Shown here piece after piece: positions 21,370 to 30,081 of a DNA stretch of 45,838 bases. The stretch covers positions 1 through 45,838 of the IMG/VR virus record IMGVR_UViG_3300025282_000063; one strand, 5' to 3'. The notes under the pieces were generated by a model. That model was given only the letters and a program-made list of their open reading frames with translations. It had not been told where the DNA came from and made no database searches. Every line of letters begins with the position of its first letter. Position 1 is the stretch's first letter. This stretch comes from a virus. A program made the translations under genes and the position numbers.

Positions 21370-22248
21370 ATGAGACATCTCCTATCCATAGAAGAGTATG
21401 ATAAGGATAGTCTTCTGTCCCTGTTCAATCTTGCCCAGCACTATCAGATCGGTGGTCAAAATCGATCTCTATTTTTTGATAGAGACAAATCTACCAAGAT
21501 ACTGGCCAATCTTTTCTATGAGCCGTCCACCAGAACAAGTTCAAGCTTCTTTGCGGCCATGAAAAAATTAGGCTATGATGTCCTGCCAATTAATAGAGTA
21601 CAATACTCCAGTGTTACCAAGGGTGAGAGCCTGGAAGACACAGTGCGAACTCTGGGATGTTATGTTGATGCCATAGCTCTGCGACATCCCGAAGTAGGAT
21701 CGGCCCAGAGAGCTGCCCAGGTATCCACCGTTCCAATTATTAATGCCGGGGATGGTACAGGAGAACATCCCACACAGACGCTGACGGATCTATATACAAT
21801 TTGGAGGAAGTTTGGCCGCTTGGATAATCTTACTATAACGATGATGGGTGATCTGAAGAATGGTCGAACCATACACAGTCTACTTAATATTCTAAGACTA
21901 TTCAATGTTAAGATCCAACTGGTAAGTCCCGATAATCTTACCGCTCCTTTTCAATATGCTCATGGGATAAATGTATATGCTTCGGGATATCTCACAAAGT
22001 TTGTGACGGGACAAACAGATGTCCTGTACATGACCAGAGTTCAGGAAGAGAGAGGCTCAAGCGGTGAGTATGAACTGACCGAGGGAGATGTGGCTAACTT
22101 CAAAGAAAATATGATTGTTCTTCATCCCTTTCCTCGCAATAAAGAAATACCTACATGGTTTGATACAGATCCCAGAGCTTACTATTTCAAGCAAATAAAA
22201 AATGGATTATATGTGCGTATGGCTATCCTGTCCAAGATACTGGAATAA
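21370..22248 (+). CDS. pyrB: Aspartate carbamoyltransferase (292 aa)
   Basis: Catalyses carbamoyl phosphate plus aspartate to N-carbamoyl-aspartate, the committed step of pyrimidine synthesis. Catalytic and binding motifs of ATCases are all present: STRTS (53-57), KGESLEDT with Lys84, HPTQ (133-136), GDLKNGRTIHS, TRVQEER and HPFPR. Length is close to E. coli PyrB (311). No regulatory chain gene (pyrI) is next to it. Context (RNR, terminase, holin) suggests a phage metabolic gene that raises nucleotide supply. The ribosome-binding site is weak. OTCase is less likely because of the RVQ and HPFPR patterns. Confidence 0.9.
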   Translation: MRHLLSIEEYDKDSLLSLFNLAQHYQIGGQNRSLFFDRDKSTKILANLFYEPSTRTSSSFFAAMKKLGYDVLPINRVQYSSVTKGESLEDTVRTLGCYVDAIALRHPEVGSAQRAAQVSTVPIINAGDGTGEHPTQTLTDLYTIWRKFGRLDNLTITMMGDLKNGRTIHSLLNILRLFNVKIQLVSPDNLTAPFQYAHGINVYASGYLTKFVTGQTDVLYMTRVQEERGSSGEYELTEGDVANFKENMIVLHPFPRNKEIPTWFDTDPRAYYFKQIKNGLYVRMAILSKILE

Positions 22249-22253
22249 ATTAT

Positions 22254-22748
22254 ATGTTAAATGAAAAGCAAGAGAGATTCTCACAGGCATATGTGTTGCA
22301 TCGCAATGCCACAGAAGCGGCAAGAGCTGCTGGTTATGCACGTAACTCTGCACACAATCAAGGCTATCGCCTATTGCAGATTCAGGAAGTGCAGGATCGT
22401 GTCACTGAGCTTGAGCAGGAACTGGAAACGGATGTCAATGTTATTGAAGAAATAGAAAAGCAATATGAGTTCGCCAAGAATAACGGACATACCAACAGCG
22501 CCATCAAAGCATTGGAGCTTCTCTCCAGAGTGAGAGGGGCAAGTGCAAATAGTAATGTCAGGATGGATGGAGAAACACTGGAGACAGCCATTGTGGGATG
22601 TCTCAATGTATTGGGAGAAGAGAAAGTTGTTCAGCTTTTATCAAAGTGTGAGTTCAGTGATGGAATATTTAAAGAGATTCGTGAAGAGAATGCAGAAGAA
22701 TCGGCTGGAGGAGGTGAAGAGGGGGATGTACTGGTAGATATCAAATGA
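22254..22748 (+). CDS. Terminase small subunit (164 aa)
   Basis: An N-terminal helix-turn-helix (NATEAARAAGYARNSAHNQG, about residues 18-37) followed by a coiled helical region is the Terminase_2-type pattern of DNA-recognition subunits. The C-terminus is acidic with GGGEEGDV, suited to contact the large subunit. The large subunit is not in the window, so the pair is not adjacent, which is unusual. It overlaps the next nuclease by four bases. Confidence 0.8.
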   Translation: MLNEKQERFSQAYVLHRNATEAARAAGYARNSAHNQGYRLLQIQEVQDRVTELEQELETDVNVIEEIEKQYEFAKNNGHTNSAIKALELLSRVRGASANSNVRMDGETLETAIVGCLNVLGEEKVVQLLSKCEFSDGIFKEIREENAEESAGGGEEGDVLVDIK

Positions 22749-23083
22749 GAAAAGCAAAGGCAGATAAGTCTAATTCAGCTAGAGTTGGGGATTTATTAGA
22801 AATCCAAGCAGTAGCTTGGCTTATTGATCAGGACTACGAGGTCTTTCGCAATGATTGCTGTACTGGTCCTGTTGACATAATAGCTTTAGATGTGGAAACC
22901 AATGAAGTATTAAAAATAGATGTTAAAACTACTGGTGTATGCTCAGACCAGAAACGTCTGTTAATTCCAAAGTTAACAGATCTTCAGGTACAATTAGGAG
23001 TAAAGGTATTAACTCTTAATAAAATGACTAATGAGTGGGTACTCGCTGATGGAAAAAGAGAATCACAATATATTACGTTTTAG
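22745..23083 (+). CDS. PD-(D/E)XK endonuclease-like protein (112 aa)
   Basis: Glu19 in the first helix, GPVDIIALD (Asp44) and KIDVKTTG (Asp59-x-Lys61) give the catalytic set of resolvase-like PD-(D/E)XK nucleases. The size fits a Holliday junction resolvase-like or group I intron endonuclease-type domain. It is the last gene of the rightward arm, coupled to the terminase small subunit, so packaging or branch removal before packaging is a reasonable inference. Confidence 0.75.
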   Translation: MRKAKADKSNSARVGDLLEIQAVAWLIDQDYEVFRNDCCTGPVDIIALDVETNEVLKIDVKTTGVCSDQKRLLIPKLTDLQVQLGVKVLTLNKMTNEWVLADGKRESQYITF

Positions 23084-23087
23084 CACA

Positions 23088-23121
23088 ATAAAAAGAGGGC
23101 TAGGATCACTCGTGAGTAGCC
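23088..23121 (-). terminator. Leftward terminator candidate
   Basis: On the - strand, GGCT (23118-23121) pairs with AGCC (23098-23101) with a bulge, and ACTC/GAGT (23108-23117) forms the inner stem; it is followed by CTCTTTTTATT. This would end the leftward virion transcript. The inner bulge lowers confidence. Confidence 0.5.
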
Positions 23122-23164
23122 TTCTCTCACCCTTCGGGTAGGGTAACTCCAGAAAAGACCCGAT

Positions 23165-23200
23165 TGCTCTGTAGCCCCCGTTTCCGTTCGATACAGAGCA
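23165..23200. other. Hairpin in the convergent intergenic region
   Basis: TGCTCTGTA (23165-23173) pairs perfectly with TACAGAGCA (23192-23200) around an 18-base C/T-rich loop. It lies 2 bases from the leftward stop codon and about 80 from the rightward one. It could protect 3' ends or help end rightward transcription. It is not a tRNA: only 36 bases and no anticodon arm. Confidence 0.6.
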
Positions 23201-23201
23201 T

Positions 23202-23480
23202 TTAGTAATATGGGTGTACTATTTCCCCTTCTTCATGGCTTAGACTAGTAACATCCCCCGGAAAGAAGTTCATTAGTGTATTCTCCACCCCGATCTTGAG
23301 GGTGAAGATGCTGGCTGAACATCCTGCACATGATCCACTGAGCTTGACATGCACATTGCCTGTCTCTGCATCATAGTTCAACAACTCAATAGACCCACCA
23401 TGCATTGCAAGCATGGGTCCAATGTGTTCAGTCAGAACACCATCTATATCTTCACTGGTAGTTACCAAAACAAATAACAA
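23202..23480 (-). CDS. Nfu-type iron-sulfur scaffold domain protein
   Basis: Sequence from about residue 8 matches the NifU C-terminal/Nfu domain: IGPMLAMHGGSIELL, GNVHVKLSGSCAGCSAS (Cys51 and Cys54 as CxxC) and LKIGVENTL. Nfu proteins dimerise and carry [4Fe-4S] clusters to target proteins. No ATG precedes the domain. The frame opens after a TAG, and only TTG codons (23480, 23468) lie before it, both poorly spaced from AGGA. Reading begins inside the 29-residue membrane peptide of another frame, so coupling or frameshifting is possible. It is the last gene of the leftward arm. Confidence 0.75.
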   Translation of the reverse strand: MLFVLVTTSEDIDGVLTEHIGPMLAMHGGSIELLNYDAETGNVHVKLSGSCAGCSASIFTLKIGVENTLMNFFPGDVTSLSHEEGEIVHPYY

Positions 23481-23541
23481 TTCCTATTAAGATTATACCG
23501 AATAAAACATATGCCAGAGCTTGCGGATCAATCACAGCCAT
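23452..23541 (-). CDS. Tiny membrane peptide (29 aa)
   Basis: ATG at 23541, 6 bases after the previous gene's stop, reads MAVIDPQALAYVLFGIILIG and then IVICFGNYQ: one hydrophobic helix. The ribosome-binding site is weak (AGTAGG). The TGA stop lies in the region where the Nfu frame is already open. It may be a real small lysis or anchor peptide, or the N-terminus of a frameshifted Nfu fusion. Confidence 0.45.
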   Translation of the reverse strand: MAVIDPQALAYVLFGIILIGIVICFGNYQ

Positions 23542-23547
23542 TTGTAC

Positions 23548-23868
23548 CTACTGATAATTGTATCCTGAAGGAACTTCAACCTTACCCTGAAGAAGTTTAA
23601 AGATCTGACCATGCTGCGCCATAATCTCTTTTGATTTATCCTTGCCTTCCTTTATATCTTCCTTGATGGATTTCAGTTCTTTCATTAAGAGAGCCAAATC
23701 AAACTTCATTTTAACCTGAGTTTCCACAACAGATTTCTGAGATTCTTCCTGATAGAATTTATATACCGTTTCAACCTTGCTGTCAAGTTTGGATACGTAC
23801 CATATTAATCCTATAGCCTGTAGAATTACAGTAAATATTAAAGCGTAGTTTAATGTTACACCTTTCAT
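23548..23868 (-). CDS. Membrane-anchored coiled-coil protein (106 aa)
   Basis: An N-terminal hydrophobic segment (about residues 8-26, NYALIFTVILQAIGLIWYV) is followed by a long charged coiled coil. The layout fits an inner-membrane spanin or another lysis-associated protein, and it lies just downstream of the endolysin region. No lipobox is seen, so it is not an outer-membrane spanin. The ATG abuts the previous stop. Confidence 0.65.
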   Translation of the reverse strand: MKGVTLNYALIFTVILQAIGLIWYVSKLDSKVETVYKFYQEESQKSVVETQVKMKFDLALLMKELKSIKEDIKEGKDKSKEIMAQHGQIFKLLQGKVEVPSGYNYQ

Positions 23869-26121
23869 TTAGATAGCCTTGGGTGGGTAGTCATAGGGAT
23901 TACGTTGTATCACAGAACCTCCCGCCTTTCTATCTTCTTCTTTCAGAATAGGCTTCGCAGCTCTCATAGGACCAAACATAATTTCCCGTTCTAGTCTCGA
24001 CCAGTCTTTTTGAGTAGGCTTTACCTTCGCTACTGCTTGCGCTCTGGCCCACTGTTCTTTAGTGTCAAAACCAGCGGGAAGAAGAAGATCTTCATATTTT
24101 CCTTTATCAGTAAGCTCCCTAACTTTTACACCGGGAATTTCTTCATACCTGTCTATTGCCTGTTTTACAGCTTTCTCTTTTCGCCTACCAGCCGCCTTCT
24201 TAGCGCCTTTCTGCCAAACTGTCGGAGTTTTTCCTTTAATAAGATCAACAACAATAGGTTCAGAAACATTCATGTAGCGATCAGCACCAGGAAGCTTACC
24301 ATATTTTCCTAATAAATCATGTTCATCATTAACAATTGTAGTTACCTGTCCTCGCCTATTAATTGCAGTCATGTAGTTAGCTCCACCTATTTCCCAGGCA
24401 TCTGTTTTTGCAGACCCTGTAATAACGGCAGGAATATCCTTGCCCTCTTTTATTCCTTCAATCATTGCCCTTCTATTCAAAATTTCAATACCTGTTTTAT
24501 CTAACGCATCTAAAAATTCTTTGCTAGAGTTATAACCTCTAAGTTCAGTTTTGTTTTTGTAGCCTTTCACTGGCCTCATAAATACATTTTTTTTGATATC
24601 CTCCAAGCTAGCATATCGCTGTCGCACTAAAGGTTTTGGTTGCCAGTAATCATTCAACTGGCTGTAATGGACTGGCTCCGGCCACAGCTCTTTCTGCTTT
24701 TTTATTTCTTCAAGTTTAGCTCCTTTAAATTTACCTATAGGGTTCCTACCAGCAGGAACATTGTCAAGCCTTGTAACTGGATATAATCTTTCTTGCATAC
24801 CTTTATTCAGAGTTCCAGCTCCCTGTGTATGTACTCTTCTGATATTCATCTGATAGTTTTTATTTGGATTAAACCCAATAGAAGGGAGAGTTCTAATCTG
24901 TTTAAATATTTGTTCTACACCTTCTTCGCCTATTCCTTGAGGAATTAAATATCTTACTGTATTCAAGTAATCCTCTACATCAAAGGTTTCAAAATTTTTA
25001 ATATGATCAACTTTATTTATAGGTTCAAGAAGACCCTCTAATCCACTGTCATGACCAAGGTATTGCTTAGTCATAGATCGAGACTGATTGAGTTGACCCA
25101 TAGCTTTCTTTACTGAGTTACGAGCGTTTGCCTCTAAGTTTTTTTGCAGGTTCTCGATTATTTTATATTCTGGAGTATTTTGTTTTCCTTCTGCTTTCAA
25201 AGCTTTTTTCTGAGCTTCTAAAGATTCCCTTCCATGACGAGCGTCCAACTTTAATTTTTGTATCATGTCCTCGATCATTTGATAGTCTGAAGTATGTTGT
25301 TTTCCTCCTGCTTTCAAAAAAGCTTTTTTCTGAGCTTCTATAGATTTCCATGCGAGTTTCCTTTCAGAAACGGGAATCGTCTCACCTTTTATTATATTAT
25401 TCATTCTGTCAGAAACTCTGAGAGCGTTTCGAGCAGCCCTTTGATCAGCTACACTAATATTATGCTCTCTTTGGATTGCTCTCCACTCAGGATGATACCT
25501 AGCTAAATATGCATTTGACAATCCTTCTGGTAAAGTTCTTACAAAACGTGCTCCCTTCCCTGCCCCACCTATACCTCCTTCATAAAAACCGGGAATATCA
25601 TTTCTTAAATTAGTAAAAATTCTCTGTGCAGTACCAGAAAGAATAGGGGTATCCTTTTTAACTTCTTCTCCAGTTTGTGTTTTTGATTTCAGGCGCTTCT
25701 CCACCTTGGACTTGCCCGGATACTTGGGAAGTTGAGCCTCAAGTTTTTGTGCAGACTTTATGACACTACCAGCAGGAATAAAAGGTAGTATACCTAAACC
25801 CATAAAACCTAAATTAGCCCAGCTAGGATCTTTAGCTAACGCAATGGCATCCGCTCCAAATCCAACAACGTCTCCAACACCAGGAACAAGTGCTGTTGAT
25901 ATAGCCCATTTATCATACCAAGGCATATCCTCCCACATCTGGCCGGTCATCTCTGCCCATTCTTCTGAACCTGCGGGAAGAGCCTCCAATGTTTGCATCC
26001 CTTGTTCCCGCCGTGCTCTACCTCTTTCTCTTTCTGCTGCTTCTCTTTCAGCCGCCGAGCCAGCCCATGACCGTACTTCTGGATTAGTAACTAAAGTACT
26101 TAGACCACCTCGATCAACCAT
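23869..26121 (-). CDS. Large ejection-type virion protein (750 aa)
   Basis: I do not recognise the whole protein. The N-terminus is charged and helical. Residues about 65-125 contain a Gly/Pro-rich hydrophobic region (LVPGVGDVVGFGADAIALA, then LGILPFIPAGSVI) like the pre-toxin or membrane regions of secreted and ejected proteins. Residues about 257-332 hold a tandem duplication of roughly 37 residues. The C-terminus ends GGSVIQRNPYDYPPKAI, a Gly-Gly/NPY-type ending common in ejected proteins of marine podoviruses. It overlaps the M15 gene stop to start (TAATG) and lies among lysis and internal virion genes. Confidence 0.6.
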   Translation of the reverse strand: MVDRGGLSTLVTNPEVRSWAGSAAEREAAERERGRARREQGMQTLEALPAGSEEWAEMTGQMWEDMPWYDKWAISTALVPGVGDVVGFGADAIALAKDPSWANLGFMGLGILPFIPAGSVIKSAQKLEAQLPKYPGKSKVEKRLKSKTQTGEEVKKDTPILSGTAQRIFTNLRNDIPGFYEGGIGGAGKGARFVRTLPEGLSNAYLARYHPEWRAIQREHNISVADQRAARNALRVSDRMNNIIKGETIPVSERKLAWKSIEAQKKAFLKAGGKQHTSDYQMIEDMIQKLKLDARHGRESLEAQKKALKAEGKQNTPEYKIIENLQKNLEANARNSVKKAMGQLNQSRSMTKQYLGHDSGLEGLLEPINKVDHIKNFETFDVEDYLNTVRYLIPQGIGEEGVEQIFKQIRTLPSIGFNPNKNYQMNIRRVHTQGAGTLNKGMQERLYPVTRLDNVPAGRNPIGKFKGAKLEEIKKQKELWPEPVHYSQLNDYWQPKPLVRQRYASLEDIKKNVFMRPVKGYKNKTELRGYNSSKEFLDALDKTGIEILNRRAMIEGIKEGKDIPAVITGSAKTDAWEIGGANYMTAINRRGQVTTIVNDEHDLLGKYGKLPGADRYMNVSEPIVVDLIKGKTPTVWQKGAKKAAGRRKEKAVKQAIDRYEEIPGVKVRELTDKGKYEDLLLPAGFDTKEQWARAQAVAKVKPTQKDWSRLEREIMFGPMRAAKPILKEEDRKAGGSVIQRNPYDYPPKAI

Positions 26122-26504
26122 TACTTATAACTCCATATCCAAGGACGGGGATGCTTATCACTATCATCCATCATATCCAGATGCAAGAAACGCCTGTCGA
26201 AGTTCCCTCTTTGAGAGACACCAATTCCCTTGAAGCCGTGTATCATGGCCAGACGTAGTAACAGATAAGCTTCTACTCCTCCCACTACTACATCCACAGC
26301 CTTGCCGTAGGTATGTGCAGAGTCAGGAGATCCGCCTGTAACTGTATTATAAGATACATCTCTATACCCAGAAGAGATTATCATAGGCTTACCGTAGTCT
26401 TCCCGAAGCCTGTTAAGCTTCTTCATGAAACTCTTATCCATGTGGCAGTCTCCGGTGCCACGACAACGCAATTCATTCTCAGTGAAGTACTTCCAATCAG
26501 ACAT
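26121..26504 (-). CDS. M15-family peptidase endolysin (127 aa)
   Basis: Peptidase M15 fold: SSGYRDVSYNTVTGGSPDSAH with His64, Asp71 (AVDVVV) and His108-x-Asp110 (FLHLDM) as zinc ligands, then RPWIWSY. This is the M15_3/DUF882-like pattern of phage D-Ala-D-Ala-type or L,D-endopeptidases cutting peptidoglycan peptides. No signal peptide is present, so release needs the holin. It shares an ATG/TAA overlap with the 750-residue protein and follows the small membrane gene at 26510. Confidence 0.9.
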   Translation of the reverse strand: MSDWKYFTENELRCRGTGDCHMDKSFMKKLNRLREDYGKPMIISSGYRDVSYNTVTGGSPDSAHTYGKAVDVVVGGVEAYLLLRLAMIHGFKGIGVSQRGNFDRRFLHLDMMDDSDKHPRPWIWSYK

Positions 26505-26509
26505 CTAAC

Positions 26510-26752
26510 TTATTTCCTCATCAGTAGTGTATCAAGTTTCTCTTCCAGCTTGTCGAACCTGTCCATGATTTTTCTAAGATCCTTTTCCACATCAGTCTTG
26601 GTGGCATAGGTCTTGGCAATCTCCTCTCTGGTATCTGCTATCCTTCTGCGAAGATCCGATACTTGCATACTCATGGTTCGCATCCACCACAGAAAAGAAC
26701 CACAAGCCAAGCTCAGTATGGCATTCCAAATCATTGTTGTATCTGCTGGCAT
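26510..26752 (-). CDS. Small membrane and coiled-coil protein (80 aa)
   Basis: Start at ATG 26752, which overlaps the previous TAA (TAATG); an upstream extension has no ribosome-binding site. One N-terminal membrane segment (residues about 7-26) is followed by a heptad-rich coiled coil (VEKDLRKIMDRFDKLEEKLD). This is a common layout in phage lysis cassettes next to endolysin genes (holin-like or spanin-like). The function is inferred from position. Confidence 0.7.
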   Translation of the reverse strand: MPADTTMIWNAILSLACGSFLWWMRTMSMQVSDLRRRIADTREEIAKTYATKTDVEKDLRKIMDRFDKLEEKLDTLLMRK

Positions 26753-29700
26753 TAGTCTAACATATCCTCCCAGTATTCTCTCCACTCCTCTCTTATTGGC
26801 TCATTATAAGAAAACATTCCAACAATGGGAGTATTTTTTGAAATCCAATTAGCTATTTTTGTTGGACTACCCGATGGTAAATCAAGAATAGCACTTGCTA
26901 GCTTAAAAAGTTTAACGGGAACTGGACCAGCAGCAGTGAACGGAAATGGAACCTCTGGGTCTTGATATTTAAGTGCTTCTGGTATAAGATTTCCCCATCC
27001 CATAATATTACTTCGTTTTAATAAATACCAAAGAAGTTCTGATTCTTCCATATCATCTATTGGACTATCCTCATCACCATACTTAATAGCATCTTGCAAC
27101 ATTGCTGTTCCATACATAGCTGACATAAGTAAAGTAAATGTCATGGCCCATTTTGCCGCATCAGCGGCTGGTATACGTCCCTTTGATAATGGTCTAAACA
27201 CTTCATGATAAAATTTTGGACCAACGGTACTACCAAAGACCATCATAAAACCCTTGAGCTGTGCCACCGGAGAGAGCCAGGGATTGGACATCCAAAGCGG
27301 CCTGTTAACAACATTGGGTGTCATGATTACTTCATCAACAGTCTTTCCAATAGCTTTGGTTATGATGGATGGTTCCGCAACTGCTCTTTCTCCATGCAAA
27401 GGAGATTCGGCCCAATCCATTATTTCTTTTATATTTTGAGTTGGACGCCCCGCCAAACCCTTTACTACATTGGCCAGTCCCTGCTTCTTCAACCTACTCC
27501 GGGCATCTTGAGATTCTCTGGTACGACCTATATCACCTTCCTGTTCAAGTATTTTTATATCTTCCTGTATTTGTCTCTTGGCAGCAGCAAAAGCCATAAA
27601 TCTAGTAGCTTGAGTTACCTGGGCAAGCATGTTCGCTCGAAAAAATTTATCAGTTACTTTCTTAGAGATGGCTATATCTCCGATATCTCGAATGCTATCC
27701 ACTAAAGCCAGATCTGCTGTTTGCATGAGATTCATCATGGATCGTTCCAGTTTACCCGGCTTCATCTTTGGAAAAAAGGTTCGAGCAATTTTTGCACCAG
27801 ACACCAGAGCTGCGTCTTTTGCAGCCCAAATAGAATGTCTAGGACTGATCCTGCTTAAAACAATGAGAGGTTCGGTCATGGCTGTAATACCTGCAAGCGG
27901 TAATGTTGTAATATATCCCGCTGTATTTAGCCATTGATAGGTAGGTCTCCAAAATTTTCCCCATTTTTTACCTTTTACATCAAAAGATTTATATCGATTT
28001 TGGAGAGCTTGAAAAATATTACGAACATGTTCCCTTTCCCCCTCTCGAAAATCCATATCTTTTTGATTATCCTTATACCTATTTTTAATTTGTTGTATCT
28101 TGGCTCGTCTGGCACCTCCCACAATATACCTGTTAACAAGAGCCTCCACATTATTTTCCACTAACCCAGCCTCATCAAGCTCTTTCACGACATGCTTGGG
28201 AATTTTACGAGACTTCTCAAAGGATCTCTCAGTAACTGGAAGTGGACCCCCAGGACGCTCCGATTCAAATATATCAATTTCATTCTCAGTTACATGAACA
28301 TTATTATTTGAAATAATATTATCCAACACAGCTCCGCTATCTTTCACATTATGGCGATCCAGAATTCTTTTGAATTTTTTCTTAGCTCTGTGGCGGCGAC
28401 CCAGTTGTCCAGTCATGGGAAGTTTATAGGCATTGGTTAGATAATTATCTACATAATTAACATCCACCTTGGCAGCTATTAAATTTTCACGTTGCTGATT
28501 AAGAAAAGCTCTGATCTTATCAGCAACTTGAGCTACTTTTTCATCCTTCGCTCTCTCACCATACCTGAGTTGTTTGGCAATAGCATCATTTACTTTCTTG
28601 GGAATACGTTGTGTGAGGGGTATTCTAAAAGTTTTCTTGGCATCCCTAATTATATCTTGAAACTGAGAATAGTTTATTCCAATTTCCTGGTTAGTATCAA
28701 TGAAAAAGTTTTGTAGATCATTAACAAGTTTAGATCCAATGGGAGTTCTAGCAGCTAAATTTTTTAAAAAAGTTGTGGATCTACGGACGGGTTTAAATAG
28801 AGTATCTACAAATGTTGGCTCACCAATATTACGTTTGGTAGTTGCTGTATGCCCTTCATTCATCATATTGGCAAGCTCATTTTCAGCATCAAAAACCTGC
28901 TCTGGAAGATGATCAGTTGCCTCTTCCAACTCCTTGGCTTTGTTTATCGTTTGCCGTCTAACCATAGGAGCCATACCATCGGTTAAAGCTCTTACGGGAC
29001 CACCTCCTGCTATACCTAGAGCAGAAGCATCAATAGCTCGATTCCAAAACTCTGCTGTATCAACACCAATAGGTTTATCAGCAGCTAGACGAGAAGCAGC
29101 CATTGAAACTATTTCTTGAGCGCCTTCAGCCGGTGCTTCGGCAGCAGCTCCCTTTGCAAATCCTTTGCTTACTGCCCAAGTTCCTGCTGCTGTTCCCTTC
29201 GCAACGGATTTTAAAGATTTTTTTAATGCACCAATACTAGATTGTTTTAAACCTTCTTCAACAACTTCCTTGGCTATTTTTTTACCAAGCTTTGGAGCAA
29301 GCCCATCAATTACTGCTCTTTTACCTAGGCTACGTACTGCCGATCTGATGATAGTACCAGCAGACCAACGATCTAAAAGACCTATGAGCAATCCTCCTGG
29401 TAATGCTGCCAATTTGGCCATTTCTTCACTAGCCCCTGCATCTCTAGCTTCCTTATATATTTCTCCTGATCCTTGTACAAAACCTGGAAGTAGTGACATA
29501 GTCCATTTATATATTGGCGCTGCCATCCACCCAATTTTTGGAATCTTTGCAACAATAGGAGCTGTTCTCTCTGCAAAAGCATAGGCACCCAGAGAAGGAG
29601 CTATGGAAGGTAAGGCAGTTGCTACCATCCTTTTTGCAGTTCCTCCTATATGGTCTAATGCGGAATCAACTTCTCCTTCGGTAATTTTTCCAACTTCTCT

Positions 29701-30081
29701 TGTGATGGAGGGACTTATTTTAGGTTGTGGCCGTCCCTGTGCTTTCAGTCTAGCTTCTTCGGCTACTTCTCTGGCTGATTGTGCGTCTTCATCAAGTCCT
29801 ATCGTATCAGCAATTAAGCCAATACCTTCAAAATAACTTCCATAGGTATTATCCCATCCAATAGCTATTTGATTCCAGAAAGAATCAGGATCAACTGTGG
29901 AAATAGGAGCTTCTTTGGGAGGAGGAAGAGTAGTAGAAACCTGTTCCGGCTCCGGTTTAAGAGCAGGAGTAAGTTCTCCTCCTTCCAAGGGAGGTAGATA
30001 TTGTTCTACATCCTCCAGAGAAGGGATATAACCTTCTACATCTTCCAGAGAAGGTAGATTATATGAAGTATCTTGAGCCAA
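26752..30081 (-). CDS. Very large internal virion/ejection protein (1109 aa), TTG start
   Basis: Starts with TTG 7 bases after AGGAG; no nearby ATG fits. The N-terminus has a short LPSLEDVE-type repeat (three copies) and a Pro-rich linker. Residues about 160-270 contain several hydrophobic or amphipathic stretches (PSIAPSLGAYAF, LAALPGGLLIGLL), and the C-terminal part has more (WLNTAGYITTLPLAGITAM, MTFTLLMSAMYGTAML). Size, location and mixed membrane segments fit the T7 gp16-like class of proteins ejected into the host envelope. No lysozyme domain is apparent. It is co-linear with the 760-residue protein. Confidence 0.7.
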   Translation of the reverse strand: MAQDTSYNLPSLEDVEGYIPSLEDVEQYLPPLEGGELTPALKPEPEQVSTTLPPPKEAPISTVDPDSFWNQIAIGWDNTYGSYFEGIGLIADTIGLDEDAQSAREVAEEARLKAQGRPQPKISPSITREVGKITEGEVDSALDHIGGTAKRMVATALPSIAPSLGAYAFAERTAPIVAKIPKIGWMAAPIYKWTMSLLPGFVQGSGEIYKEARDAGASEEMAKLAALPGGLLIGLLDRWSAGTIIRSAVRSLGKRAVIDGLAPKLGKKIAKEVVEEGLKQSSIGALKKSLKSVAKGTAAGTWAVSKGFAKGAAAEAPAEGAQEIVSMAASRLAADKPIGVDTAEFWNRAIDASALGIAGGGPVRALTDGMAPMVRRQTINKAKELEEATDHLPEQVFDAENELANMMNEGHTATTKRNIGEPTFVDTLFKPVRRSTTFLKNLAARTPIGSKLVNDLQNFFIDTNQEIGINYSQFQDIIRDAKKTFRIPLTQRIPKKVNDAIAKQLRYGERAKDEKVAQVADKIRAFLNQQRENLIAAKVDVNYVDNYLTNAYKLPMTGQLGRRHRAKKKFKRILDRHNVKDSGAVLDNIISNNNVHVTENEIDIFESERPGGPLPVTERSFEKSRKIPKHVVKELDEAGLVENNVEALVNRYIVGGARRAKIQQIKNRYKDNQKDMDFREGEREHVRNIFQALQNRYKSFDVKGKKWGKFWRPTYQWLNTAGYITTLPLAGITAMTEPLIVLSRISPRHSIWAAKDAALVSGAKIARTFFPKMKPGKLERSMMNLMQTADLALVDSIRDIGDIAISKKVTDKFFRANMLAQVTQATRFMAFAAAKRQIQEDIKILEQEGDIGRTRESQDARSRLKKQGLANVVKGLAGRPTQNIKEIMDWAESPLHGERAVAEPSIITKAIGKTVDEVIMTPNVVNRPLWMSNPWLSPVAQLKGFMMVFGSTVGPKFYHEVFRPLSKGRIPAADAAKWAMTFTLLMSAMYGTAMLQDAIKYGDEDSPIDDMEESELLWYLLKRSNIMGWGNLIPEALKYQDPEVPFPFTAAGPVPVKLFKLASAILDLPSGSPTKIANWISKNTPIVGMFSYNEPIREEWREYWEDMLD

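Noticed and set aside
23165-23200. tRNA-like look (GTTCGAT beside a paired end)
   Set aside because: Only 36 bases long; a simple hairpin, without D, anticodon or T arms.
25128-25351. Repeated open frames on the + strand in the 750-residue gene
   Set aside because: These are shadows of the internal duplication in the - strand protein.
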